64,000 nt of DNA. Origin: Mimachlamys varia. Lineage: Eukaryota > Mollusca > Bivalvia > Pectinida > Pectinidae. The notes beneath the pieces were generated by a model. That model was not told the origin of the DNA and ran no database searches. It saw only the letters and a program-made list of their open reading frames with translations. The position numbers and the translations under genes were made by a program. Location of the stretch: assembly GCA_947623455.1 (NCBI GenBank), contig OX392542.1, positions 12,965,625 through 13,029,624 of the forward strand. The letters run 5' to 3'. This document shows positions 34,509-47,100 of this stretch, in pieces; position 1 is the stretch's first letter; every line of letters starts with the position of its first letter.

Positions 34509-34961
34509 GGTAGTCCAATTGTATATCCGTAAATTGAAAATTCTTAAACAATACATTCATTCATACAATTCTGATCGATTCTTTACGATCATCCAGTGAT
34601 AATGTATAATTAACAGTGCCTGATTTATAGAATATCTAAAAATGTCTTTGAATGTTTTCATGCTTTCACCACTATAACTTAACTGTGCATCAATTCTTAA
34701 AGAATTTAATGATGTTTATAACACAAAATATAATACATGGACAAAGTAGTGAGAAAATAGGTGCCAAGGTAGGCAGAGGAGAGATGTATGAAAGGAAATG
34801 AAAAAGGACTTATACAAAGAATAATCAAGTGTATGTATTGTTGAATTATCATGGAAAATCATAAATTATTCAACGTAATTCTAAGAATATTTTCATCTTC
34901 TTGGCAAATGTTCGAATCTATGCGAGCAGAATGCTAATGTAACAGTGAGTCCAAATCTGCC

Positions 34962-35104
34962 CTATCTCGGAGAGTTGACTGTCAGGAGAGGTCTCGTCTT
35001 TTTCTTTCCCCCCCGGCGAGTCTGTTTTTTCACGGGCATGAGATCCTCCTCGTCCGATGACACGGAGGATTTCTGGCTGGCAGTTTCTTGGCTCTGGCTC
35101 TCCT
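34962..35104 (-). CDS. NCAPD2: NCAPD2 last coding exon
   Basis: Reads ESQSQETASQKSSVSSDEED, then KKQTRRGGKKKTRPLL and stop TAG at 34964-34962. A disordered tail with an acidic patch followed by a strongly basic patch, as in other NCAPD2 C-termini. Confidence 0.88.
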
Positions 35105-38100
35105 CTGGTTAAAAAAAAACTTCATTTGTTAAGTTTTAGAAATGTTTACATAAGATACTGTAAACCCACTTATTTTTGCGTGTGATTAATTTTCGTGTAT
35201 TTCGCAGTTTATTAACATTGACGAAAATTAATCGTTGCAAAATAGTTTCAATCAGAGGTATGCCAACTGTAGGAGTACTGTACTGTACATGGAATTTACG
35301 ACTGTATTTATCGCAAAATTAAATAGCTGCAAAATAGTTGTTTCATATGAAAATGCGTAACTATGTCACCGCGAAAATAAGTGGGTTACAGTAAACAAAT
35401 ACACAGTCACCTCACAATGGATTTGTACATTAAAAGACAAGAGAACGTAGTCATTCAGATATACTTGTACATGATAAACAGACAACTTACCTGTACAAGA
35501 TTTATCCAGATCAAACAATTCCAAGTCACTGTCTTCATCAGAATCAAATGATACTTTAGGTTTCACTTTCCGTTGCGTCTGTCGTCTAACTATCGGCGTC
35601 ACATTCTCCTGAGTACCATCGTCCTCACTGTCCGAGATCACCTTTTTAGCGCGGCGCCCGCCCTTGCCCTTTCGAGCTTTAAATAGAAACAGGCAATGTT
35701 AAGATTGTTGGTGTTATACAGATTTAACCATGGATGTGGGTTACGGCTATGAAGGTGCGATCTCTGGTGCATGACACATGTACATTATTGGTTTATCTAC
35801 AATTGCTATCACACTGAAATATGAGCACAAGAGCATGAAAGCCTAGACCATGACTTTGAGTCATACAACTTGATGTGAGAAATAAATAACAAGGATTGGG
35901 ACCTAACAATCACCATGTAATAAAACACAGCTGTTTGAGTTTCTGTCAGTATATAAAAAAATGTTTATATAAATGGAGCCGCGGCTCCGCATATATAGAG
36001 GATTTACACTCGTGTCGATGTAATATGAAATTTATTTAAAGAGTTTAATAAATTCCATATCACATTGAGTGTAAGATTCTATTTATCACATAACTTATAT
36101 TTATGGGAAATTACACCAAAACTCTCAAATTCATTTTTTATAAGAAAGGCAAATTTCTTCTTTGACGGTACAGTTTTCACTCCTGAGATGATAATATGAC
36201 GTCATAAAACCTAATTTGCTTATGACGTCACAATAGTGTTATATGTGTGTAATACCATATGATGACATGGCTGTATGACATGACTAAACGGGTCAGTTAT
36301 GTGATAAATATATATATATATCTATTTATTTTTTACTGACAGAAACTCAAGCAACTGTGAATAAAACTAATTTGGTTTTGCACAAATAAACTAGAAATGT
36401 CTGAGACATAAATGCCCCCTTCCCCATATGAAATTAGTTCCCTTGCTTATTACATATGCAAAGTTTGATGATAATCGGATCAGTAGTTATCTAAATAAGC
36501 TGGTTACATTACAATGGGACGGGACGGAATGGGACAGATATGGGTAACACAATATGCCCCCATATTTCATGGCGGGAGTATAAAATAACTTGAACAACCA
36601 AAACATGTTTTTTGTTGGTGGGCCAAAATAAGTGAAATTCATCGTAATTAATAAAAATACAAATCAAAACAACTTCTATATATTTTCTATAGTACTGTGG
36701 CTATACTATATATTTTAGGATAAATTTTGCAAGAAACATCACGAAATCCAAATCCATTTCCACAATATCCAAATGATGTAACTGGGGCCCGAGTGAGAAC
36801 AGGCCAAAACTGTCTAAATATGTCATCACACTTCACGTTGGTTTCACATTCTACTCCTTTTTTGACATTTAATCACATAAACTATACCAATTAAACCTCT
36901 ATACAACAAGTAGGATTTTACCTGGAGTTTTGCGTGGCGTCTTGCCTCGCTGACTGGCCTGGCTGGCTTTCTGTGATATTTCGTCATCCTCCATTCCTTT
37001 GTTGTGACAACGTTCCAGGCGCTCCTCCAACTCTGTCAGTAGAGGTGCCAGGTTAGCCACCTAGAAATACAGGGTAAACAGTGAAACACATTCTTCTACC
37101 AAACATTAGACAGGCAAAACAGCAAAACACCAGTTAATGGACCTGGTATATAAGACTACAGGTATACACGGTAAAACAAAACAAAATTAAGTTTATTGTA
37201 AGACTCTTTCATGACCAGGGGTGTAGTATACTACCCATGGGTTTATATAAGATTCTTTTACACAACCAGTAAATACTTTTATGTGACATTTTGATGACTA
37301 GTTTAAAATGTACCCTGTCGCCTTCATCAGACAAAAACAGATTTTTTTTTGGTCTGACAAGGTGACAGGGTGTATACATATTGTGCTAGTCATTGCGTCA
37401 CATAAAACCATTTATTACATTTTTGCCAGTGAAATATAGAAAATTATCAAACTGATAAAACTTATATTTTCACTGCAGTAATGAGCAGTGAAAATATAAG
37501 GCTTTTTCAGTGTAACGTGAAAAAGTGACCCGACAATAAAATACCACCCGGGTCATTATTCTACGTTGCAAAAGTTACCCGGGGTCGTTATTTAACAGTA
37601 GAAATCTTACACAGCCATCTGTAGAAAAATGACCCCATTTGATTTTTCTGTAATTCGTCTCGTGAAAAAGTGACCCGCCTTAGCTTTCAACGGTGGGTGG
37701 TTTTCAACTGGGTCATTTTTTTCACGTAACACCGAAACTTTTGTATGAGTTGTTCCCCTTGATCGGATCTTGGAGGCTCGCCATTGTTGTCGTCTGCTAG
37801 AACTTGTCTCTTGGGGAAAGATGGTCTTGAAGAAATGGCATCAATAGTACATAGTGATAGGAACTGCTGCAGGATTAAATATGAAATGAATTGAAAGATG
37901 AGAATGGTTCAACTTTTCCAATCAGCTTATCCCAATCAGCTGTGTACTGGACCCGATCGGTTGTGATTTCGACGGATTACAGTAGACTTAGCTCCTTTGC
38001 AATAGGCAAGTAGACCAAGAAAAAATAATGGAAGTATCTTAGTCCTCTTTCGAAATGTAATAAAAAGAAAATTCAATGGTTTGCCGTTTAATATCAAATA

Positions 38101-41100
38101 TATTTCACTTGTATGGCAGATTTTTTTTATATTTTCACTCGTGCTACGCACTCGTGAAAATATAAAAAAATCTGCCATACTCGTGAAATATATTCGATTT
38201 TAAACGGCAAACCATTGAATATCCTCTATTTATCACATTTTTGATTGTGAAATATAGAAAATTATCAAACTGATAAAACTTATATTTTCAATGCAGTGAT
38301 GAGCAGTGAAAATATAAGATTTTGCCGTGAAAACAAAAGATTTTGCAGCGAAAATATAAGGTTTTTTCAGTGTAACGTGAAAAAGTGACCTGGCATGAAA
38401 AAACTACCCAGGGTCATTATTCTACATGGAAAAAATTACCCGGGCCCGTTATTTCACAGTAGAAATCTTACATGGCCATTTGAAGACAGGAATTACGCGT
38501 AATTATATGTGTCGCCTTTCCCGCTTTGTCAATAGTGATAATGTTCGTAGAGTCATACCAAGTTTGAGTGAAATCGGACAATATCAAAATTTTGACCAAT
38601 CAGAGGCCAGGAAATAATGGCCAATTTGCAGAATCATGCGACCAAAGTTGCAATTGTGTTCCAAGAGTCATAATACACCTATATATTAATTTTGAGTGAA
38701 ATTGGACAATATCTAAATTTTGACCAATCAGTGGCCAGGATATGGCGGCCAATTTGCTGAATCATGAAACAGAGAGTAGAGTCCTAACACACCTACATAC
38801 CAATTTTGAGTGAAATCGGACAATATCTAAATTTCGACCAATCAGTGGCAAGGAAATGACGGGCATTTTGTTGAATCATGAAACGGAAGTTGCGATAGTA
38901 TTCATTGAGTCATAATACACCTACGTACCAATTTTGAGTGAAATTGGACAATATCTAAATTTCGACCAATCAGTGGCAAGGAAATGGCGGCCATTTTGTT
39001 GAATCATAAAACGGAAGGTGCGATGATAGTGTCCGTTGAGTCATAATACACCTACATACCAAGTTTGGTTGCTGTAGCTTTTATACTTAGTCAGAAACAG
39101 CCTAATATGCAAGAGCTAAACGCAAAACTTTAACATTGTAATTCCAGAAATTTGAGATTATTACCCCAAAAAAGCAGAAATCCAGGAATGTTTTTAGCCC
39201 AGTAGGCTCTAATACCCATGCTTCATCAATGATTGAAGTTTGGTTGATGTAGCTTTTATACTTAGTCAGAAACAGCCTAATATGCAAGAGCTAAACGCAA
39301 AACTTTAACATTGTAATTCCAGAAATCTGAGATTTTTACCCCAAAAAAGCAGAAATCCAGGATTTTTTTTTTAGCCCAGTAGGCTCTAATACCTATGCTT
39401 CATCTATGATTGAAGTTTGGTTGATGTAACTTTGTCAGAAACAGAGCTAAACGCAGAACGTTAACATTGTTGACGCCGCTGTCGGAAAAGTAACCCCTAT
39501 GTGCCGCCTTTCCGACATCCGTCGGAGGCGACACAAAAAATGACCCCACTCGATATTTCTGTAATTCGTCCCGTGAAAAAGTGACCCACCGTAGATTTCA
39601 ACGGTAGGTAGTTTTCAACCCGGGTCATTTTTTCATGTTACACCGGAACTTTTATATGAGTTGTTCCCCTTGATCGAATCGAACTTGGCAATGGAGGCTC
39701 GGCATTGTTGTCGTCTGCTAGAACTTATCTAAATATTGGGGAAAGATGATCTTGAAGAAATGGCAACAGCAGTAGATATTGATGAGATACTACTTCAGGA
39801 TTTAATAAGTAATGAATTGGAAGATGAGAATGGTTCAACTTTTCCGATCAACTTCTGTGTACCCGATCGCTCGATCGGTTGTGATTTCACCGGATTAGAC
39901 CATGTCCAGGCCTAGCTACTTTCCAGTAGGCAAGTAAAGAAAACAAAATAAGAAAAGTATTTTAAGGCCTCTTTGGAAATGTAATAAAAAGAAAATTCAA
40001 TGGTTTGCCGTTTAATATCTAATATATTTCACTTGCATGGCAGATTTTTTTTAAAAAATTTTTACTCGTGCTATGCACTCGTGAAAATATAAAAAAATCT
40101 GCCATACTCGTGAAATATATTGGATATTAAACGGCAAACCATTGAATATCCTCTATTTATTGCTTGTGAAAATAATCTTTAAATAAATCATACTTTCCAA
40201 CTTGAAGCAAAATGTTTACAAATATTCCACACAAGGGGTTTTCAAATTTGGTAAAACCTGAGATTTTGCCAGATTTTTTTCTTCGAAAATTTGATACTGA
40301 AAATCCTAAGGGGAAAATTTCCATTGCCAATTCTTGCCAAATACAGCATTTTGAGGATTTTTCTCATTTCTGAATTTAATCTACTCATATCTGTGCCCAC
40401 ATGGCAAATGGCATTTCCAGGTCGGCACGCAAGTTAAGTATGAAACATTTGAATCAAGTTCAAGTCCAATTCCAGTGGTATTATTGCCACTGAAAACATC
40501 TTTTCACTTACCTACGATCAACATATTTATCGTATTATGACCACAATATCATGATACATACTGTATCATTATGTTTATGTATTATACGTGCCTGCTATAC
40601 CTGAAGAAAGTGTGAAAACAAGTAAATATGACATTAAGTGTTACCTTCGCTCCGAGTTTAGATGAGGACTGACACTTCGTGATAATTGAGACAAAGCTAG
40701 AATAGACATCATCCTCAGCCAGTTTATCAGCAAAACATACAAAGTTTTCCTGAAGTTTGCGTAGGCTCTTTTCGTTGTAGGACAACATGGAGAGACAAAA
40801 AGACAGATCACGCCACTGTCTCTCATTCCTACAAACAATAGAAGAAAAATTAATGTTAGGATACAGTGATAACTGTTGATCATCAAAAAACTATTACAGG
40901 GAATCTTTGTTCAAACAACCATATATATACACTACAATGAAAGGGTACTTTTGATTGTAAATAGTAATAAGCATTTCAGTTAGTCCCAAGTATTAAAGCT
41001 ATTATAATTTAATGTTATCGGTGCCCAAATTATACTTAGTCAATTATTCAATTTTGCTTTTGTGCAGAATGTTGTTTCAACAGCAAAGGCTATTAAAAGG

Positions 41101-44100
41101 TTGGGCCTCCATGTATTCATAATAATTTCTTTTTGGCCCCGCCCCTCAGCCCCCTAAGGGCTCAGCTTGTCCCACCATTAGTACAATTTTGAATCCTGAG
41201 CACCTAGGGATCCACGGCCCTTCGGACCAGGTAAACTAATAATTGTGAGTATCTATATAAGGCCCAGTAAACACACCTGGCTGCCCGGAAACGTTGACAA
41301 AGTTTCTCCACCAGGCTCTCACACTGCCGATCCTTCTGTATAAAGGCAAACAAGTATCTGGAAGAGACAGCAATTCATCTTGTACAAATACAACTAGAAC
41401 TGTAAGCCGATGGCTGACTAATACCCCCCCGCTACCTCTTATTAGAGGTGTCTGACATGTTTTTGAAAAAAACATGATGTAGTACAAGTTGTATATAACA
41501 TGCATTATATAATGTATTATTTTATATTACTATGTATCACCGCATATCTAAAAAACAAAAACAAAGAAGGCACCTTTGGTCTTACATACATTACAGTGTA
41601 GATTTCATATCAACAATGTGGATGCATATGTATGTTTCAACTTGTGAAACTCACTGAATGAATAAAGAAAGTATTTTAACCTGTGTATAGTAATCCTCAA
41701 CATTACTTACTGCGAAGTTTCATTGAAAATGACCCAGTAGTTTAGAAGAAGTTGTCCAGACATCATGTTATTACGGAAACCTGTGTATAGTCACCTCATT
41801 ACCATGGCAACCAAAATTTTGACAAACGAAACCCTGTATGCAAATCTATACATGGTCCCCAACAATACTGCCAAGTTTCACTGAAATTGATCCAGTAGTT
41901 TAGGAGGAGTTGTCCGGACAACACATTATAATGAAAACCTGTGTATAGTGACCTGGTTACCATGGCAACCAAAATTTTGACAAACAAAACTCTGCATGCA
42001 CATCTACACATGGTCCCCAACAATACTGCCAAGTTTCATTAAACTCGATCCAGTGGTTTATAGGAAGTTGTCCGGACAACACGTTATTACGGAAACCTGT
42101 GTATAGTGACCTGGTTACCATGGCAACCAAAATTTTGACAAACGAAACTCTGCATGCACATCTACACATGGTCCCCAACAATACTGCCAAGTTTTATTGA
42201 AATCGATCCAGTAGTTTAGGAGGAGTTGTCCGGACAACATTTTATTATGGAAACCTGTGTATAGTGACCTGGTTACCATGGCAACCAAAATTTTGACAAA
42301 CGAAACCCTGCATGCACATCTACACATGGTCCCCAACAAAGCTGCCAAGTTTTATTGAAATCGATCCAGTAGTTTAGGAGGAGTTGTCTGGACAACATTT
42401 TTCTATGGACAGACGGACAGACAAACGGACAGACAAGCTGATTCCAGTATACCCCCCCTAACTTCGTTGCGGGGGGGTATAACAACAACATTGTGTTTTT
42501 TGATCGTCAATTACATATTTACCTACTCCTGATAGCATGAATTAATGGTGTTTCAATTATTTGAAGCTTGAAGCTATTTATATTAAGAGCTATGTAAATA
42601 TGAAATTATAATTTGCCATCAAAGAAACATGTTAAAGAGAATTTTTGGAAACCAGCAGCAGAAAGCTGAGTCTAGAATTAACCATTTATGAAGTGTTTAA
42701 ACTTTGAGTGCTAGCAGGCATGGTTGATAAGTTTCCTTTACGAGGCTCAGATGTTCAATATTTATTGGCCAGATAAACATTAAAATGATTTAAACCTTTA
42801 ACCAAATTATATTATAACAAATATTTTCAAAAAAAGAATAAATAATAATAAAAAAAAATACTGAACACCCAAAATAAAGACCATACCATTTATATCTTGA
42901 TCTTCATGTAGAATATTGAGAACCACTTTCAGCATTTCATATTGTTGTTATTATAAGCAATTAAAAAAAAGTTTAATTAAGCAACCCTGTGGTGAGTGCT
43001 AGTGTGAATTCAACATGAGAATTCTAGTTTACCTGAGTATTGTCCTGAAGTGGTCCTCGTCTACTCCAACATCAGGATCAGACAGACGGCTGATCAGGTC
43101 AGGCATGATGTTGTAGATAGCATTTCCCTGAAAATGTCATTTTACCTTTTATCATGTAAATTGTCTTTCAGTTTACCAGTGGTTATTTATGCGCAATAAA
43201 GCTCAAAATAGGCTTAACTCATCCACTTCGGAAAGCACATTTGACCTCTCCCAAATTGAAGGTTGCCCTAGTTCATTATGAAGTTCTGGGGGGGATGAGC
43301 TAAGAAGAGTAAGTCTTTCTGAAAAAAAAAACCCAAATAAAATTAAATTCATATTACAGCTCTTGATTATACCCACCTTTTTAGATAATTCGGTGAAGAA
43401 TATTTTGGCTGAGCTGGAGATTTTGTCGTTGTGGTCAACCAAGCATGTAGCCATTTCACTGATCTGCCCTTTCACTTTGACCATGTCGTCCAGTATCAAG
43501 TGTGTGAGGACCTGCAGTGTGTTCTGTCTCACCAACGTCGACTCGTCCCGCAATCTGTGGGGGGGAAATGTAATCACTGATCGGTTGTATTCCTGTTTCT
43601 CACTTTCAGGGCTTTTTCTGAGGATGTTTTTGGGCCATTAATGACCCCATTATATTCCCAATTGAAATTGTTTCATATTTAAACCAATCTGATTAAAACC
43701 AGATCTGAATTCCACTACGTAACAGTCAATTTCCCCAAATTTACAGTTCACTCATGAAAAAATCTTTCCAAATTTATAAATTTTCTTCTCAAAATAAGAC
43801 TAATAGGCAAGAAACCAGTGAGAAAAAGCCGTGACTTGTTAAACAGATCAAGTGTAAACATGGTGTGAGTATGTGGATAAGAATGTCCATTTTTTTATTC
43901 CTACATTGGTAGGGTTTTCCTTAACAAAAAAAACCACTCCATTTTGACTCCTAAAATTGCCAAAAGGACTCCCAAATTTATTGGTTATGAGAGTTCAGAG
44001 TGAGTGGTACACCTAGTGTGTATGGGAGGGAGTATATACCTGGCATATATGCGTGGGGTCCAAGGTTCGATCATGTTGGGGAAGCGGAAGGTCAGGTCTC

Positions 44101-47100
44101 CCAGAGCGATGATGATGTTTGCCCTGATTGTAGCATGGGAGGTCTTTTCTAGGATGGTAAACAACAGCTGTAGGTGGGTGTCACAGAATTCAGAACTGAA
44201 ATAAATACACACAAATTCAACTACATGGTACCTCCATTTATACATGATTTGGCCATAGTTGACTGGCATTGGATGTGATTTGCCAATAGTTCAAAACATA
44301 TCAGTCCTTCACAGAATCTGATTTTCTTCTAAACCATGGAGAGTTATACTAAATCAGATATGGTGAGAAAAAAAACCCATCAAGTACCAGTTTTTTTGTT
44401 CCTCATACTAATGTTGGTGGGTAAAGAACTATAATTGTTATTGATCCTGAGTTTATTCAAATTTCCTAACTCAATAAGTAAATTTGGTTCTGTCATAAAA
44501 TTTGAGCGTTTACAAAAGTACATTGTTATTGCAATATATTACCAGCCCTTCATTACATGTACCTACCTGACCATCATGAACTTGGAGAGAGCTAATGATG
44601 CAGAAGTCTGTAGTTCCGGGTCGGAATACTTGGCCTGATTGGTACACACAGCAATGATGACTGGAGCTAGGGCACCTAGCAGGGTTTTACCTAAAACCAA
44701 AATAATGTACTCTCAAAAATAACCTTATTACAACAACAGGAGCCAGGGCACATAGTAGGGTTTTACCTTAAACCAAAATAATGTACTCTCAAAAATACTT
44801 TTGTGGAACAATATGTCTTGCCTACTCACCCCTTTTGATCTTGACCTCCCCCATAATATTGCAAACATTACAACACGTTTTTGAAGCATTTTCAATATAA
44901 ACTGTACATATCATTGTATACATAGAGTGGCAACTGTGACATGATGAAGTGTGCAATCAGATGCTGTATCTAAAGTAGAAAACGGTGTGGGGAGCATAAC
45001 ACTTAAAACTTAAAGAAACAACTTGAAGTTGATGCTGTCGCCAGAAAAGCAGAACCCTTGCCTCACTTTCCACGATTTTAGTCGCAGGTGAATCAAAGCA
45101 GACTAACCAGCTAAACAGAAGCCAAGGCATTTAGAGTTTTTACCTAAGACAATTGATATACTGTTGAGCAAAAGCTAATTATGATGACAGGAGGCAGGCG
45201 TTAAGATTATGTCCCAGTCACACTAACAGACTTTCTCGTATCAAAGGCCATACCAGTAACGATGTCCCTCTCACAGACTTTACGGATATATTCTGCCTCT
45301 GCGTCCTCAGCCGCTGCACCAGCTAATCCCAGCTCCTCTTCTATGGCCTCAGAAGCGCTACTCTCCTGTTAGGGAGGTAAAATTGTATATTTAGTGAGTG
45401 CATGCTCGAGTAGGGTTGGTCAGTATAGTATTACAAATACAAGTAAAATTGTTATTTAGTGAGTACAGACTCGAGTAGGGTAGCTCAGTATTACACATAC
45501 AGGTAAACTACACACATATGTAGCTCAAATTCTTAAGATCAACATATATAACTATTGTAGTAAAAGAAGTATAAGAACTAGTAAAGGTTAGAAATATTGA
45601 AACTCTGCCATTTTTGGAAACAGGTATCTTTTGTTGTTGAACATAAGAACTGTTATATATCATTGGAATAATTTTACGGTAAATTTTTGCGATATTGAAA
45701 AGTTTTGGTTTCTCGTTTTTTAAGTAAACTGGCACAAAATTTGCTTTGAACATGTACCAATAAATATCGATAATGTATATCATAGATCATATAGATTTAG
45801 TAAAATGAACCCTATCTGAATTTAATACAGATCATCATTTATAGCTCATATGACTGTTTGGCAGTGTCAGCAAACATGTTTGATTTTTCCTTTGCTAATC
45901 ACCTTCTGATTGGTTGGTTGAAAGGTAATCTGAACATGACCCCTTATCAGCCAATGCCAGATCTTCAAAAATGCAAGTGAATATTTATGATCTGTATTTT
46001 AATCAGATTGTTCTAAACTGTGATCAGTTTAAAGAGTGACAACGCTATCATTTCTACAAATAAGAACTGACATTTTACAGTACTTTACTTCCTATTTACC
46101 GTACTTTGGGATATTTTGGCTTCATAGAACAATGAATATGAAAACAACGTGAATTTATGACACATTCAGATGAAAACATACCTTTATTGAAGGGTTTTTA
46201 TTTGGAAACAATATTCCAACACGACAGCTCGCGAAAGTTAGTAATCGGTATGTAGTAAATAAACAGAAAGACGGTTGCTTAAATCCGGATATTGTTCCGA
46301 TGATTTTTTCATGAAATTTTGGTGTTTATAAATTTGGCTCACTCACCCCAGGCGCAAAATATAACCATATCCAAAATATCCCCAAGTGCGCTAGTCTGTG
46401 GACACAAAACACTGAAGATACTTAATCTTGAGTTATCCTTCTGCTGTCAAACAAATATTCTATGTCTGTCTTGAAGAATTGGTACTGTTACTAATTATGT
46501 ATAGCTAACATCCTGATATCGATAGATCATATTTGTTATACTACAATTTATTTTTTATGGTAATCCTTGTAACATGAATAATTAATACTTCGGAGCTGGT
46601 AATCAGTACTAAAACCTAAGTTGGTTTTGCTCTGTACATACTCGGGCTTTCTTATTTTGTCGAGCTGGAGTTTTGCCGGTATCCTCCTTGCTAGCTCTAC
46701 GACGCTTGAGTTCGTCAAGTACATCACTTTCCAGATATACCATCTGACTGAAGGCCACCTGTCCAGCCAGCGACAGGACGCGAGTCAGCACCACGACGGA
46801 CGTCTGACTCGCCTCCATGGACTGCACGGTGTCTGAAAACAAACCACATGTATCATAGGTCTGTCGTCGACAACTTATAAATAAGGCATCAGGAGTGGTT
46901 GACAGTTTATATTGTTATTTAATAACATTTAAAGGCTTAATAAATACAGTCAAACCTCGATTAATCGAACTTCGATGATTCGAATTTCTCGATGTGTCGA
47001 ACTTTTGGCAAAGTCCCGATTTTTTTCATTATACAACACTACTTATTTACTTTTCATGAATCGAACTTCTATGAATCGAATTTTTCGCTGTATCGAAGTT

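Noticed and set aside
41799..42491. Series of 77-codon minus-strand frames
   Set aside because: Identical frames every 158 bp arise from the tandem repeat.
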